A stretch of DNA of 34,322 bases from Schlesneria paludicola DSM 18645 (GTDB lineage: Bacteria; Planctomycetota; Planctomycetia; Planctomycetales; Planctomycetaceae). Position 1 is the stretch's first letter. The number at the start of each line of letters is the position of its first letter. The stretch covers positions 1-34,322 of the forward strand of contig CAMBQP010000040.1 of assembly GCA_945869955.1 (NCBI GenBank), in the 5' to 3' direction. This document shows, in pieces, positions 18,353-27,123 of the stretch. The position numbers and the translations under genes are program-made. The notes under the pieces are model-generated. The model had not been told where the DNA came from. It did not search any database and saw only the letters and a program-made list of their open reading frames with translations.

Positions 18353-18835
18353 CTAATGTGCGATGATCATCGAAGTTCGAGCAGTCAAAGTCATTGGTGA
18401 AATTCCCAATATTGCGGTACAGGTGGGTTGAAACGGAGCACTCACTTGTATCGTGACGGTATCTCCTGGATCGTTGGAACTCGTACCGCGATCCGGCCCA
18501 TCGGTATAGGTGACGGTTACGGAAATGTCGCTGGTAGGAATTCCCTCAGCATTCAGAACAGGGGAAATCGCCGCAGTGACTCCGTCGACAGCATTCTGTC
18601 CGTTCCAGATTGTCTGAGCGGGAGCTGCATGGGATCCATGCACAATCGCAGCTCTGCCGCCGATTCGAGCCACGGCGGATAGAGTGTTGTAACGCAAGAG
18701 GCCAATTCCAAGATCGAGAATCCCGAAGACGATCATCAGGAATGCCACGAGCGTCAACGCCGATTCAACCAGCGTTGCTCCCTGACGTTTCCTTTGTTGA
18801 CACAGCCTTCGTTTCTTTCGAATGTCGATCATCAT
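18353..18835 (-). CDS. tadE: TadE-like pseudopilin (downstream copy)
   Basis: A 160-residue protein with the TadE-type N-terminus: a basic leader rich in Arg and Lys, then QGATLVESALTLVAFLMIVF, where Glu falls at +5 after the Gly cleavage site, followed by GILDLGIGLLRYNTLSAVAR. The C-terminal two thirds is a beta-rich domain. TadE/TadF pseudopilins are processed by the TadV/CpaA peptidase and are needed for Flp pilus assembly. Two ATG codons lie side by side at 18835 and 18832. It is 28 bp downstream of a second TadE-like gene, and the two share the G-ATLVE motif but little else, so they are divergent paralogues, equivalent to TadE and TadF. Confidence 0.85.
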   Translation of the reverse strand: MMIDIRKKRRLCQQRKRQGATLVESALTLVAFLMIVFGILDLGIGLLRYNTLSAVARIGGRAAIVHGSHAAPAQTIWNGQNAVDGVTAAISPVLNAEGIPTSDISVTVTYTDGPDRGTSSNDPGDTVTIQVSAPFQPTCTAILGISPMTLTARTSMIIAH

Positions 18836-18863
18836 AAGACTTTCTGATGAGAATGACAGCGTG

Positions 18864-19391
18864 TTATCGATGATGCGGCATCACCACTCGCCGCGTCACA
18901 ATGACGGTTGTCGGAACGTTCCAGTAAGCGAAGATCCCTGGGTAAGTCATGTGATATTCGGTTTGCACCTCGACACGGACATACCCAGGCGCGGACGGAT
19001 CGCCTGAAGGGATGTCGGCGACGGTAATATCCGCATCGGTTAACGAAGGGAGTGTGCCGGCGGACTCGGTGATGGCTGCGGAAACAACTCCCTGATTCCA
19101 TCCGCCTGATGTAGGCGGATTCAGGCTACCCCAGGCGGCCCCTTCGTGAGCGGTATTCGTGACGACTGCAGAGACATAAAGAATTCGACCGAAATCCAGG
19201 CATCCCAGGAGAATGAGCATCAGCAACGGGAGAACAAGAGCAAATTCGACCAAGGTCGCCCCACGACGATCGATGAGGAGCGAGCCTTGAATTCGGCGTC
19301 GGGTGCTCGGAACGGTTCTTTTTGCTCGGAAATCTTGCTGGGTTTCCGATTGTGGATTCGACCCGTATCCAGATCGAGTTTTGGTATTCAT
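18864..19391 (-). CDS. tadE: TadE-like pseudopilin (upstream copy)
   Basis: A 175-residue protein with an unusually long N-terminal extension of about 45 residues (MNTKTRSGYGS and onward, Arg/Gln-rich) before the pseudopilin motif RRGATLVEFALVLPLLMLIL, then LGCLDFGRILYVSAVVTNTA and EGAAWG. The Glu lies at +5 from the cleavage Gly. The ATG at 19391 has GGAA 7 nt upstream; longer in-frame starts would overlap the preceding gene. The extension is longer than usual TadE leaders, although still basic and polar. It is cotranscribed with the downstream TadE-like gene. The family is confident; the start is fairly so. Confidence 0.84.
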   Translation of the reverse strand: MNTKTRSGYGSNPQSETQQDFRAKRTVPSTRRRIQGSLLIDRRGATLVEFALVLPLLMLILLGCLDFGRILYVSAVVTNTAHEGAAWGSLNPPTSGGWNQGVVSAAITESAGTLPSLTDADITVADIPSGDPSAPGYVRVEVQTEYHMTYPGIFAYWNVPTTVIVTRRVVMPHHR

Positions 19392-19407
19392 TGATACGTT
19401 CCGCTTT

Positions 19408-20019
19408 TTATGAGGACCGACGGGTTCGGATAGTAAAGTAAGCCAGAGTGAGGGAAAGCAAAACGCCAATCGCCCCTGCCATTCGAATAGGAAATTGGCC
19501 ATGCATGGCACCAATAACATCCGATTGAAAAGATTTGGCGTGTAATACAGCCCAACGAAGTGGTTCGCTCAAGTTCTGATTTTTTTGGAGATCGGTCGTT
19601 GTCAGAACGAAGAGCGCGATGAAGAAAGAAAAGAGGCAAAGCCCCCCTAAAATGGCAACAGAAAATGTGGGGAACAGCTTCAAACTCCAATGTAAGCCGT
19701 AAATCTTTTGATCGACGATCTGACATTTAAACCACAAGTCGGTAAGGAGTTTGGTAGGGGCTTCATTGAGTGCCGCTAATGATGCCCAAGGGCGGGCGAC
19801 ATCTGCCATCATTTGGGAAAGTTGCTTGTTTTTGCCCCCGGGATCCTCTGCGCAAGCATTGAGCAGTTTTTGATGCAATTGCTGGTAGAGATCACCATGA
19901 AGTTGGTGGCGAGCAATCTCTTTACGCACATACAATTCAATGACGCCTTTCCATTGAGTCCAAAGTCCGTTGAGTGATCGAGACGCGGTATTTGTTTTGG
20001 ATTCAGAATCAATTATCAT
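19408..20019 (-). CDS. Unknown two-TM protein in Tad operon
   Basis: A 203-residue protein that I do not recognise as a named family. Residues 1-110 are a hydrophilic, helical, likely cytoplasmic region (YVRKEIARHQLHGDLYQQLH and a helix ending LKLFPTFS). Two transmembrane segments follow, at about 122-140 (ILGGLCLFSFFIALFVL) and 180-196 (AGAIGVLLSLTLAYFTI), separated by a loop of about 40 residues, and a short basic C-terminus (TIRTRRSS). The ATG at 20019 has GGAG 8 nt upstream. It lies 14 bp after tadC and 16 bp before a tadE-like gene, so it is embedded in the transcript. Its position next to the inner-membrane platform proteins TadB and TadC suggests a platform accessory, which is inference only. 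Confidence 0.78.
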   Translation of the reverse strand: MIIDSESKTNTASRSLNGLWTQWKGVIELYVRKEIARHQLHGDLYQQLHQKLLNACAEDPGGKNKQLSQMMADVARPWASLAALNEAPTKLLTDLWFKCQIVDQKIYGLHWSLKLFPTFSVAILGGLCLFSFFIALFVLTTTDLQKNQNLSEPLRWAVLHAKSFQSDVIGAMHGQFPIRMAGAIGVLLSLTLAYFTIRTRRSS

Positions 20020-20033
20020 GTTTCTACTCCGTT

Positions 20034-20978
20034 TTATCGAGCGTTAACGGCATGAAACATATGTCCCATCAGAATCACCGCAGGAAACAAAATGACGACA
20101 AATACGCAGGGTAAGATAAAAAGTACAGTCGGAAACAGCATTTTGACTTCGGCAAATCGAGCCAGTTCTTCCGCTCGTTGTTGTCGCTGAAACCGGAGCG
20201 ACTGTGCCATCAGACGCAGCGATTTACCAATACTCGTTCCGTACCGTTCACTTTCGACGACGACCGACGCCAAACGACGCAACTCTTCCAGATCGAAGCG
20301 GGCCGCACATTGTTTGAGAGCGTCACCGGGGCGTTGCCCTAATTCCGTGGCGCGCATGGTCAAATCCCACTCATTCGCCAGCAGTGGGTGGGCATCACGG
20401 ATTTCGACCGTGACACGTTGCAATGATGAGAGCAGGCTGGATCCCCCTTCGAGGCAAATGATCAGCATATCGAGTCCATCAGGTAATGCTCTGCGCATCC
20501 CAATCTGACGTGATTTCTTGCGGGAATCAAGCCAAAAGCTCGGAATGATCAATCCCAATATCCCACCGACGGCACTCGTCAGGAACGCAACCGCAGGATC
20601 AACCCACCCAAGCCCCCACACGATGAGCCCGATCAATGTCAGTCCCATGACCAGCAGCATTTTTGCACCAAGAAACAGTTTCATGGCGTTGGGGGCATAC
20701 ATCCCCGCTTGGACGAGCCGAGTCTGTAAGACGATTTGTTCATTTCTGTTCTCGGGAATGAGTGGTGCCGAGAGCGTGGGAAGAACTTGTTTGAAACCTA
20801 AGATTCTGGCTTGGGTGTATTTGGTTTGGGTTGTCGAAGCGCCCTGATCTGTGAGGCTCTCCTTGAGTCGAATCGCCATCCGCTCGTCCGCGCTACCTGG
20901 TAGCAGGAGCGAGAGAAAAAGGGCGAGACAACTCGAAGCAACAAAAGCGGTAAAAATGATCATCCAGGGGTGACTCAT
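20034..20978 (-). CDS. tadC: TadC, Tad pilus inner-membrane platform protein
   Basis: A 314-residue type II secretion F-domain (T2SF) protein, one of the two inner-membrane platform proteins of Tad systems. An N-terminal TM segment (MIIFTAFVASSCLALFLSLL) and a pair near 108-160 (LLVMGLTLIGLIVWGLGW, AFLTSAVGGILGLII) precede the cytoplasmic T2SF core: ALPDGLDMLIICLEGGSSLL, GQRPGDALKQCAARFD, LRRLASVVVESERYGTSIG. A C-terminal TM (FILPCVFVVILFPAVIL) ends the protein. The ATG at 20978 has GGAA about 6 nt upstream; a TTG four codons earlier is less likely. Pairing with the preceding tadB-like gene is the normal arrangement. Confidence 0.92.
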   Translation of the reverse strand: MSHPWMIIFTAFVASSCLALFLSLLLPGSADERMAIRLKESLTDQGASTTQTKYTQARILGFKQVLPTLSAPLIPENRNEQIVLQTRLVQAGMYAPNAMKLFLGAKMLLVMGLTLIGLIVWGLGWVDPAVAFLTSAVGGILGLIIPSFWLDSRKKSRQIGMRRALPDGLDMLIICLEGGSSLLSSLQRVTVEIRDAHPLLANEWDLTMRATELGQRPGDALKQCAARFDLEELRRLASVVVESERYGTSIGKSLRLMAQSLRFQRQQRAEELARFAEVKMLFPTVLFILPCVFVVILFPAVILMGHMFHAVNAR

Positions 20979-21011
20979 CGACGTTTCCAAAGAAATCAGA
21001 GTGGTGGAATT

Positions 21012-21986
21012 TTAGAAATCAAAGTTGATGATGTGCCAGATCCATACGGCACCAAGGAATTCCGAGACCAACACAGACACAAGTACTAAGGGAAAATCAA
21101 GCAAAATACGGGCATATTCCCAATTCATCAACATCATCAGTATCAATATCAAAACCGGAAGAGCTAATAGAATTGCCGCCTGAAAACGTCCTTCGGCGGT
21201 GATGGTTCGAATCAGGCTCAGAATCCGAAATCGGTCGCGAATGGTTTGTGATAATTCGTCCAGCGACTCGGCCAGATTTCCACCGGTTTGTGCCTGGACA
21301 ATCGTCGCCACGACAAACATCTTAAGCTCCAGCAGTCCCGTCCGGCGTGACAAATCGCGGAGCGTTGCTTCGGTGGGGATTCCCAGATTCTGTTGTTGAT
21401 AGCAGGTGAGAAATTCCCCTTTTATCGGCTCTGAGAATTCCTCTGTGACGGATAAGATCGCTTGCGCGGATGTCTGCCCCGTACGAATGACGCGAGACAT
21501 GAGGCCTAAGGCGTCAGGAAGCTGGAACTTCATTTTTTCCAAACGCTGATGACGCATGATCAAGACCTGCAGTACCGGAAAACTTGCAGCAATGATGCCA
21601 ACGAGTATGGCGCCTGCAATACTGCCAGTCACCATTAAAACCAGGCCACCGAGGCTCATACACAACAAGAGAGCACGGATGACGATCAACTGCGGAGTCA
21701 GGGGGAGTCCCGCCTGAGAAATCCACAATTGGGATCGCTCTCGCCAATCTGGTTTCATCCTTTCCTGATCGAAAGGATTTGTCATACGATTCAAATGGGG
21801 AAAGACGGATGCCGCCGCAGCGCTAGTTTGGAGGCGATGTTCCTCAGTCGTTTCGTCACCCAGGCGTTTGGCAAGCCAAGTGCGATGCATGCTCATCAAA
21901 TCATCCAAGGCGAAGTAGATCGCAAGGATCACGAGCACTACAGCCAGAAAGGTAAACAGGACGATTAATACCAAAGGGGAATCCAT
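21012..21986 (-). CDS. tadB: TadB, Tad pilus inner-membrane platform protein
   Basis: A 324-residue T2SF-domain platform protein. TM segments appear at about 4-25 (VLIVLFTFLAVVLVILAIYF), 108-145 (LLLCMSLGGLVLMVTGSIAG and onward) and near the C-terminus (AILLALPVLILILMMLM). The cytoplasmic core has FQLPDALGLMSRVIRTGQTS, RTGLLELKMFVVATIVQAQT and GGNLAESLDELSQTIRDRF, the signature of TadB. Together with TadC it links the CpaF/TadA ATPase to the growing pilus. The ATG at 21986 has AGAGG 6 nt upstream. The gene is separated from cpaF by 154 bp containing a short inverted repeat, so expression downstream of cpaF may be tuned separately. Confidence 0.92.
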   Translation of the reverse strand: MDSPLVLIVLFTFLAVVLVILAIYFALDDLMSMHRTWLAKRLGDETTEEHRLQTSAAAASVFPHLNRMTNPFDQERMKPDWRERSQLWISQAGLPLTPQLIVIRALLLCMSLGGLVLMVTGSIAGAILVGIIAASFPVLQVLIMRHQRLEKMKFQLPDALGLMSRVIRTGQTSAQAILSVTEEFSEPIKGEFLTCYQQQNLGIPTEATLRDLSRRTGLLELKMFVVATIVQAQTGGNLAESLDELSQTIRDRFRILSLIRTITAEGRFQAAILLALPVLILILMMLMNWEYARILLDFPLVLVSVLVSEFLGAVWIWHIINFDF

Positions 21987-22018
21987 GTTCAGCCTCTTTT
22001 TCCTGCCAGCGAATATGT

Positions 22019-22042
22019 ATCACCCGAGACTCACGGGGTGAT
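22019..22042. repeat. Short inverted repeat in the cpaF-tadB gap
   Basis: ATCACCC (22019-22025), 10-base spacer, GGGTGAT (22036-22042): perfect 7-bp arms in the 154-bp gap between the cpaF stop and tadB start. No U-run follows in the direction of transcription, so it is not a typical rho-independent terminator. It might be a processing or pausing hairpin. Confidence 0.35.
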
Positions 22043-22140
22043 TAATCTGTTAAAAAACGGGGACTGGCTCTGACCGAAATTAAGAATCCACTTGAATTAG
22101 GCGCAGTGCGAGGTGCCTGTCCTTCTTTTTCACGAGAATG

Positions 22141-23490
22141 CTAATCTTGGGTCTTCAACATTCGCTGTTCAAAAAGTTCCGGATTCAAGTGAACCCCCGC
22201 CCCCTCCATTCGCTCGAGGCAGCGGGGGCGAATGCCTGTGGTGCAGAAATATCCCTGTGCGTGACGATGCCGATCAATCCCCGTTTGTTTAAAAAGAAAC
22301 AAATCTTGCATGCTCATCACTTCACCTTCCATACCCGTAATTTCCGAGATTCGAGTCACTTTGCGTGATCCACCGGTTAATCGGGAAATCTGGATGATGA
22401 TATGAATCGCCGAGGCAATCTGGTGACGCATCACCCACATTGGCAGATCAAAACCGGTCAGGCCGATCATGACTTCCAACCGCCCGATGGCGTCGCGGCA
22501 ATCGTTGGCATGGATGGTCGTCATGCTTCCTTCATGTCCGGTATTCATGGCTTGGAGCATGTCGATCGCCTCGGGACCGCGGCATTCACCGACGATGATG
22601 CGGTCGGGACGCATCCGCAGGGCGTTTTTGACCAGATCACGCTGTGTGATTGCCCCGTGCCCTTCAAGATTTGGTGGGCGGGTCTCCATCCGAATCACGT
22701 GCGGCTGTTGTAATTGAAGTTCGGCGGCATCTTCGATCGTTGCAACTCGTTCGGCATGGGGAATGAAGCTCGACAAGACATTGAGCAGCGTTGTTTTTCC
22801 GCTCCCCGTCCCTCCCGAAATCAACAGGCTGATTTTTGCTTCCACACAGGCTGACAGGAACTCGACGATTTCCACAGTCAAGGACTCTTTGCTTAACAGG
22901 TCACCGATGTGCAAGGGGACGGAACCAAAGCGACGTATCGAAAGCAGTGGTCCGTCGATTGCAACGGGGCGGATCACCGCATTCACGCGACTTCCATCCC
23001 AAAGCCGAGCATCCACCATCGGTGACGATTCATCCACCCGACGGCCGACGCGGCTGACAATTCGCTGAATGATCTGGGACAAGTGGTCTTCATCGCGAAA
23101 GGCCACTTCGGTCTTTTCGAGAACGCCATGTCGTTCGATATAGATATCATGAGGACCATTCACCAGGATATCCGAAATACTGGAATCCAGCATCAGCGTT
23201 TCGAGCGGTCCCAAACCAAATGTCTCATCCAGAACTTCATTGATCAGTCGTTCCCGTTCGTGTTGATTCAGCATGTCCGAACGGATATGGCAGAGTTGTT
23301 CTGCTGCCTTGCGAGTCTCGATTCGCAGGTCTTCATCCCGCATCGTTCCGATGGCAGAAAGATCCATCCCCGCGATCAACTGGCGGTGGATTTCATTTTT
23401 GATCTGCCGAAACCATTCGGGACTCCCTTTATCCGATCGATGACTGGCATCGTTGATTTTCACTCCATCTGTCCCCCTTGACCAGACCAT
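22141..23490 (-). CDS. cpaF: CpaF/TadA, Tad pilus assembly ATPase
   Basis: A 449-residue secretion ATPase of the CpaF/TadA family that powers Flp pilus extension (and in some systems retraction). It has an N-terminal helical region, then [20 protein letters not shown] (family signature), [20 protein letters not shown], Walker [12 protein letters not shown] (about residue 225), Asp box [13 protein letters not shown], the [20 protein letters not shown] box, Walker [16 protein letters not shown] and the His box [14 protein letters not shown]. All catalytic motifs are intact. The ATG at 23490 is chosen because AAAGGA lies 9-10 nt upstream; an in-frame TTG at 23571 would add 27 atypical residues. 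It is preceded by cpaE and followed by tadB, the canonical Tad order. Confidence 0.95.
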   Translation of the reverse strand: MVWSRGTDGVKINDASHRSDKGSPEWFRQIKNEIHRQLIAGMDLSAIGTMRDEDLRIETRKAAEQLCHIRSDMLNQHERERLINEVLDETFGLGPLETLMLDSSISDILVNGPHDIYIERHGVLEKTEVAFRDEDHLSQIIQRIVSRVGRRVDESSPMVDARLWDGSRVNAVIRPVAIDGPLLSIRRFGSVPLHIGDLLSKESLTVEIVEFLSACVEAKISLLISGGTGSGKTTLLNVLSSFIPHAERVATIEDAAELQLQQPHVIRMETRPPNLEGHGAITQRDLVKNALRMRPDRIIVGECRGPEAIDMLQAMNTGHEGSMTTIHANDCRDAIGRLEVMIGLTGFDLPMWVMRHQIASAIHIIIQISRLTGGSRKVTRISEITGMEGEVMSMQDLFLFKQTGIDRHRHAQGYFCTTGIRPRCLERMEGAGVHLNPELFEQRMLKTQD

Positions 23491-23636
23491 GATTCCAAGT
23501 CCTTTCACCGGCAGTATCAAATCACTTTTAATTTCAATCAATTTCGTCAGAGGGATCGGGGAGGATCTCAATCCGTTGCAACTTGGTTGTCACTCAAAAT
23601 GGATTCCTACCCATTCTTCATGGATTGTCATTCCGA

Positions 23637-24749
23637 TCAAAAGTCACCATTCCTCGCTAATGCGATCAGACTTCGGCTGACGGATGACCAACTGCTCGTT
23701 GTCACCAGAGGAACTCCCTTATTATTTGCCCGATTGATCGTACTTGGATCATTGGGAATCGCATGAGTGATTTTGATGCCGAGGACAGTTTCAGCCATCT
23801 CTGCTGGCACATCGTGTGGCTGTCCAAATCGATTCGCAATCAACTCAATTCGGTCACTCGATATGTCCAGGCGTTGCAGATAATCAATTCGCTTTCGACA
23901 ATTTCTGAGGGATGCAATTTCCATACGAAAGACAATCAAAATTCGATCCGCTAACCGAAGTATCGTATTTTCTGTTTCCCGGAAACTTCGGTCGAGGTTC
24001 AAGTCGACCACGACATGAGGAAATATCGATCGAGAAAGCAGGATCGCTTGGTGTAATCCCTCAGCATTGACCGTCAAGGGCTCGTTGTATAAGCGAGGGG
24101 AGGCGAGCAGATGAATACCGGACTCGTGAACAGTAAACATGTTCTCGAATAGACCTCGATCGACTCGATTCAGACTGGAACAAAAGTCATCCAGATGTTG
24201 AGTGGGGGTTAAGTCGAGCAATGAGGCGAGAATCCCGGACTCGATGTCGAAGTCCAGTAACGCACATTTTTTACTGGATCGGCTGTAAAACGCCGCCAGA
24301 TTGACTGCCAGGGTACTTGTGCCACAACCACCGCTGACCCCCAATAACGCGAGCAATTTTCCTTGAGACAGGGGATTTTCGGTTTTAGGTTCGAACAGTT
24401 TCAATAATTCTTGAAGCTCTGATTCCAGGTTTCCAATGTCCAGATAGTGATGGGCGAGACCCTCACGCAGCAAACGGATGATTACCCTTCCGTCGTCGGT
24501 CGGGCCAATACAGGCGATCGTGCCGGTCGTGACCTCTCGTAGGGCCCGGACGACTTCCATGTCTTTCGCTTTGAGTGATGTACCAAATAGAAAAAGAATG
24601 AGTTCCGGGCGGAGCATTTCTGCGCGGCTGGGAGCAATTTCCATGCTCACGACACTCACCTCGGGGCAATCAGTCCTCTGTTGACTCAAAATCGTTCTGA
24701 TTTGTTCTGTCACCGCATCATGATCATCGCCGACGATAAGAACCCGCAT
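23637..24749 (-). CDS. cpaE: CpaE/TadZ, receiver-like and ParA/MinD-like localisation protein
   Basis: A 370-residue protein. Residues 1-about 115 look like an atypical response-regulator receiver (MRVLIVGDDHD, LILFLFG, ACIGPTDDGR). From about 130 a MinD/ParA-type ATPase follows: a deviant Walker A SGGCGTSTLA, Walker A' CALLDFDIESG, and HVVVDLNLD as Walker B. Both lysines of the ParA P-loop (KGGxGKT) are replaced (Ser and Thr), as in several TadZ/CpaE proteins that bind but poorly hydrolyse ATP. TadZ recruits the Tad machine to its cellular site, often the pole. The ATG at 24749 has an excellent AGGAG about 7 nt upstream; the in-frame codon at 24779 is unlikely. It lies between cpaB and cpaF. 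Confidence 0.9.
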   Translation of the reverse strand: MRVLIVGDDHDAVTEQIRTILSQQRTDCPEVSVVSMEIAPSRAEMLRPELILFLFGTSLKAKDMEVVRALREVTTGTIACIGPTDDGRVIIRLLREGLAHHYLDIGNLESELQELLKLFEPKTENPLSQGKLLALLGVSGGCGTSTLAVNLAAFYSRSSKKCALLDFDIESGILASLLDLTPTQHLDDFCSSLNRVDRGLFENMFTVHESGIHLLASPRLYNEPLTVNAEGLHQAILLSRSIFPHVVVDLNLDRSFRETENTILRLADRILIVFRMEIASLRNCRKRIDYLQRLDISSDRIELIANRFGQPHDVPAEMAETVLGIKITHAIPNDPSTINRANNKGVPLVTTSSWSSVSRSLIALARNGDF

Positions 24750-24812
24750 GGGTTTTACTCCTGACACCCAAGTAGTCATTCTTTCTTGATTGAGTTACGT
24801 TTTCTGTGAAAT

Positions 24813-25700
24813 TCATGGGTTTGGCCTGTTAAGACGATGGGGCCCCGCAAGATTTTGTGGTACCTCGTGAAGGGGATAGACCGAAGTGCTCCCGATCTGA
24901 TTCCCGCGTAGCGTTCGAATCTGCAATACGTGGGGCGTGATCGGACCGACGACCGGATCCGGATCCTTCAAGTATTGCAGATCGGCAATGGTGACCGGTT
25001 CTGTTGCGGTTTCCTGCTCATCATTCGGATTTCTTAAGGCGAGATTCAGAGTTCCCCGGCTTCCTGCGAGCGCCAGCTTGGCAGCCTGTATCGCCGTGAC
25101 AGCGAGGGTGACCGAATGCATTTGAGTCGGATCCATTTTATTCGAGGGTGGGGCTTCGGTCTGCTGATCCACTGCCAGCAGTTCGACACCCTGTAAAAGA
25201 GTGACCGTCATGGCGCGGGTTTCTTTCTGGCTGAGGTGATCGACAACCGTCAGCAGCACGTCCACACGATTGCCGGGCAAAATGAACCCCGCCACCCCGG
25301 ACCCCACTGTCGGAATATGAATCGTAAAAGCGCGCATCCCAGGTGAGAGATGGGACGCCATATCCAAAATTGGCTTCAACGAGATTTTTGAAGCGAGAAC
25401 TGGCTCGCCTTCAAAAAGTGTGAACTGCACCGCCTGATCCACCACACTTTCTAAATTTTCCACCATCTCTTTCGTGACCATCTCAGTTGGCCATTCCTTG
25501 AGCTCCACATCCTCTGCCGCGATCGTTCTACCGCGAGGAATCAAACGCCTGGAAACGACAATCGGGGTCACTGATCGGTGTGGAACCACACTTGTCGGCA
25601 CTATCTCCCGACGCGAATCGAGAAACGCCTTGACCCCTATGGCGCTGGCAAGTCCAAAAACCAACGCCAAAACGCCGACACCGATTGTCTTCGGACTCAT
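24813..25700 (-). CDS. cpaB: CpaB/RcpC, Tad pilus periplasmic protein
   Basis: A 295-residue Flp pilus assembly protein. One N-terminal TM helix or signal anchor (IGVGVLALVFGLASAIGVKA), then an SAF domain at about 45-110 (TPIVVSRRLIPRGRTIAAED, EWPTEMV, GEPVLASKI), then the RcpC region with MRAFTIHIPTVGSGVAGFIL, PGNRVDVLLTV and TLLQGVELLAVDQ, and VTLAVTAIQAAKLALAGSRG. CpaB/RcpC couples the inner-membrane complex to the secretin and may bind cell wall through its SAF/beta-clip domain. The ATG at 25700 has GGAAGGGG upstream. The C-terminus is Pro/Asn-rich (GPHRLNRPNP). The call is secure. Confidence 0.93.
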   Translation of the reverse strand: MSPKTIGVGVLALVFGLASAIGVKAFLDSRREIVPTSVVPHRSVTPIVVSRRLIPRGRTIAAEDVELKEWPTEMVTKEMVENLESVVDQAVQFTLFEGEPVLASKISLKPILDMASHLSPGMRAFTIHIPTVGSGVAGFILPGNRVDVLLTVVDHLSQKETRAMTVTLLQGVELLAVDQQTEAPPSNKMDPTQMHSVTLAVTAIQAAKLALAGSRGTLNLALRNPNDEQETATEPVTIADLQYLKDPDPVVGPITPHVLQIRTLRGNQIGSTSVYPLHEVPQNLAGPHRLNRPNP

Positions 25701-25807
25701 CGAAACCCCTTCCTAAAAACTGATCAACATGTGCGGATCGCCAGCACTCGTATTGCGACACCAGCCGATTTCCTATCGTTCACTCATTGATTCGCGATGT
25801 GGAATTC

Positions 25808-25828
25808 ACTGCTCACTGCTCACTGCTC
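25808..25828. repeat. Tandem repeat, three copies of ACTGCTC
   Basis: Three exact head-to-tail copies of the 7-mer ACTGCTC in the 198-bp gap between the cpaA stop and cpaB start. The array is short and could vary by slippage. No function is evident. Confidence 0.6.
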
Positions 25829-25898
25829 AATTTGTCATCGCCTGTAACGAAAGCAGCCACATCGAGTGGCCGACGGCATGATGAAGAAGCCTGTTTTG

Positions 25899-26477
25899 TT
25901 AGGGAACGGAAAAAATTTCGAGATCGGGAAACCAGCTCATCAAGACCACTGTCGTAATGATCCCCATGGCAATCATCACTCCATACGGAATCACCCGTTG
26001 TCGTGGATTCTCAACAGGTACCATCGACTTCGACCAATCCTCGCTATTCAGATGGGTCGAGAGAGACAACAATCGAAACCAAATCGCATAAATTTGCGTG
26101 ATAACATGGGAAACGCTTGTTGTTTTTGCCAAAATCACGCAGGCGCAAATACCCGAGAAAAGTGCGCTCCAAACAAAAACAGAGATCGTTACCGGTAGTC
26201 CAAGCCACGCCCCCACGGCGGCGAGCAATTTCACGTCTCCTGCGCCCATTCCCCCCATCGCAAAAGGAAGCAAAAGTATCGCGAGTCCAAACAGGGCACC
26301 AGAAAGACTCTGGAACAGGCCGCTCCATCCACTTAATAAAAAATGATAAATGATTGCAGATAAAAACAAAGGTAACGTCAGTGCATTGTAAATGCGAAAA
26401 AATCGATAATCTGTGATCGCTGCAACCAGAGCCCCAAGCGAGGTAACAAGCACTGGCGGAGTGCACCAATCAAACAT
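25899..26477 (-). CDS. cpaA: CpaA/TadV prepilin peptidase
   Basis: A 192-residue A24-family aspartic prepilin peptidase, an inner-membrane enzyme that cleaves the leader from Flp pilins and TadE/F pseudopilins. The two catalytic aspartates are visible: Asp23 in AAITDYRFFRIYN and Asp81 in GGMGAGDVKLLAAVGAWLG. At least five hydrophobic segments are present, and the methyltransferase domain of PilD is absent, as expected for TadV. The start is uncertain: ATG at 26477 (GAGG 6 nt upstream) or 26489. It follows the two pilin genes and precedes cpaB. Confidence 0.92.
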   Translation of the reverse strand: MFDWCTPPVLVTSLGALVAAITDYRFFRIYNALTLPLFLSAIIYHFLLSGWSGLFQSLSGALFGLAILLLPFAMGGMGAGDVKLLAAVGAWLGLPVTISVFVWSALFSGICACVILAKTTSVSHVITQIYAIWFRLLSLSTHLNSEDWSKSMVPVENPRQRVIPYGVMIAMGIITTVVLMSWFPDLEIFSVP

Positions 26478-26705
26478 AGTCTCCCTCATCAAAAAACAGT
26501 TCCGATCTTTCGAAAAAATTCCAACATTAAATTCAATCAGCCTCAGGGTGCCTGTGAAAAATGGGCGTTAAAAACAATAAACTGCTATCGCGATATTTTT
26601 TCCGTTTCCGGTTTCAACTCCCATGAATGATCATCGAGGTCGGCTCAGATTAATGAGTCTTCACGCCAGTCTCATGATGGAATTTAAGGTGAAACTGAAA
26701 TGTTT

Positions 26706-26879
26706 TTAGAGGAATTTCCCCGCCAGATTATTGAATAATAGAGAAATGTTGTTTCCCAACAAGGTTGCAGCAGCCACACAGGCTAAGGCAATCAATGCAA
26801 CGAGTAAACCATACTCGACCAACGCTGCCCCTTCTTCATCGCGTGCCAGCGAATTGATTAAAATTACCAGGTGCTTCAT
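26706..26879 (-). CDS. flp: Flp family type IVb pilin (second copy)
   Basis: A 57-residue Flp pilin. A 17-residue leader (MKHLVILINSLARDEEG) ends in the cleavage Gly, followed by AALVEYGLLVALIALACVAA with the Flp-type Glu and Tyr at +5 and +6, and a short C-terminus (LLGNNISLLFNNLAGKFL). It is the Tad pilus major or alternative subunit. The ATG at 26879 is set by the leader length; longer in-frame starts add non-pilin sequence. It is about two-thirds identical to the upstream pilin over the leader end and helix, so it is a tandem duplicate. A strong hairpin lies between the two copies. Confidence 0.92.
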   Translation of the reverse strand: MKHLVILINSLARDEEGAALVEYGLLVALIALACVAAATLLGNNISLLFNNLAGKFL

Positions 26880-26968
26880 CTTCAACTTTCTTGAAAAAAA
26901 TGTTGATATGGTAACGAGGTTCATGCATGCTCGGTCAACATCCCGTATCAATACCATCAAATCAGTTC

Positions 26969-26997
26969 GGAGTCCTCTCTCATCGTGAGAGGACTCC
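26969..26997 (-). promoter_or_regulatory. Hairpin between the two flp genes
   Basis: GGAGTCCTCTC, 7-base loop, GAGAGGACTCC: a perfect 11-bp stem located about 126 nt after the first flp stop and about 90 nt before the second flp start. In the direction of transcription it is followed by GAACTGATTTG and not a U-run, so it is at best an imperfect terminator. A role as mRNA 3'-end stabiliser or attenuator that keeps pilin message above assembly-gene message fits the position. Confidence 0.6.
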
Positions 26998-27123
26998 AAA
27001 CTGCATCCCGAACTCAACTTGAAACATTTTATTCCAAGTCGGGACTATGATCTTCCTTGTAATCTCAGTGAGAATGACTTCGAAAAATCTTTCAAATTCA
27101 AGGTTTTAATACGAGTGCGTCGA

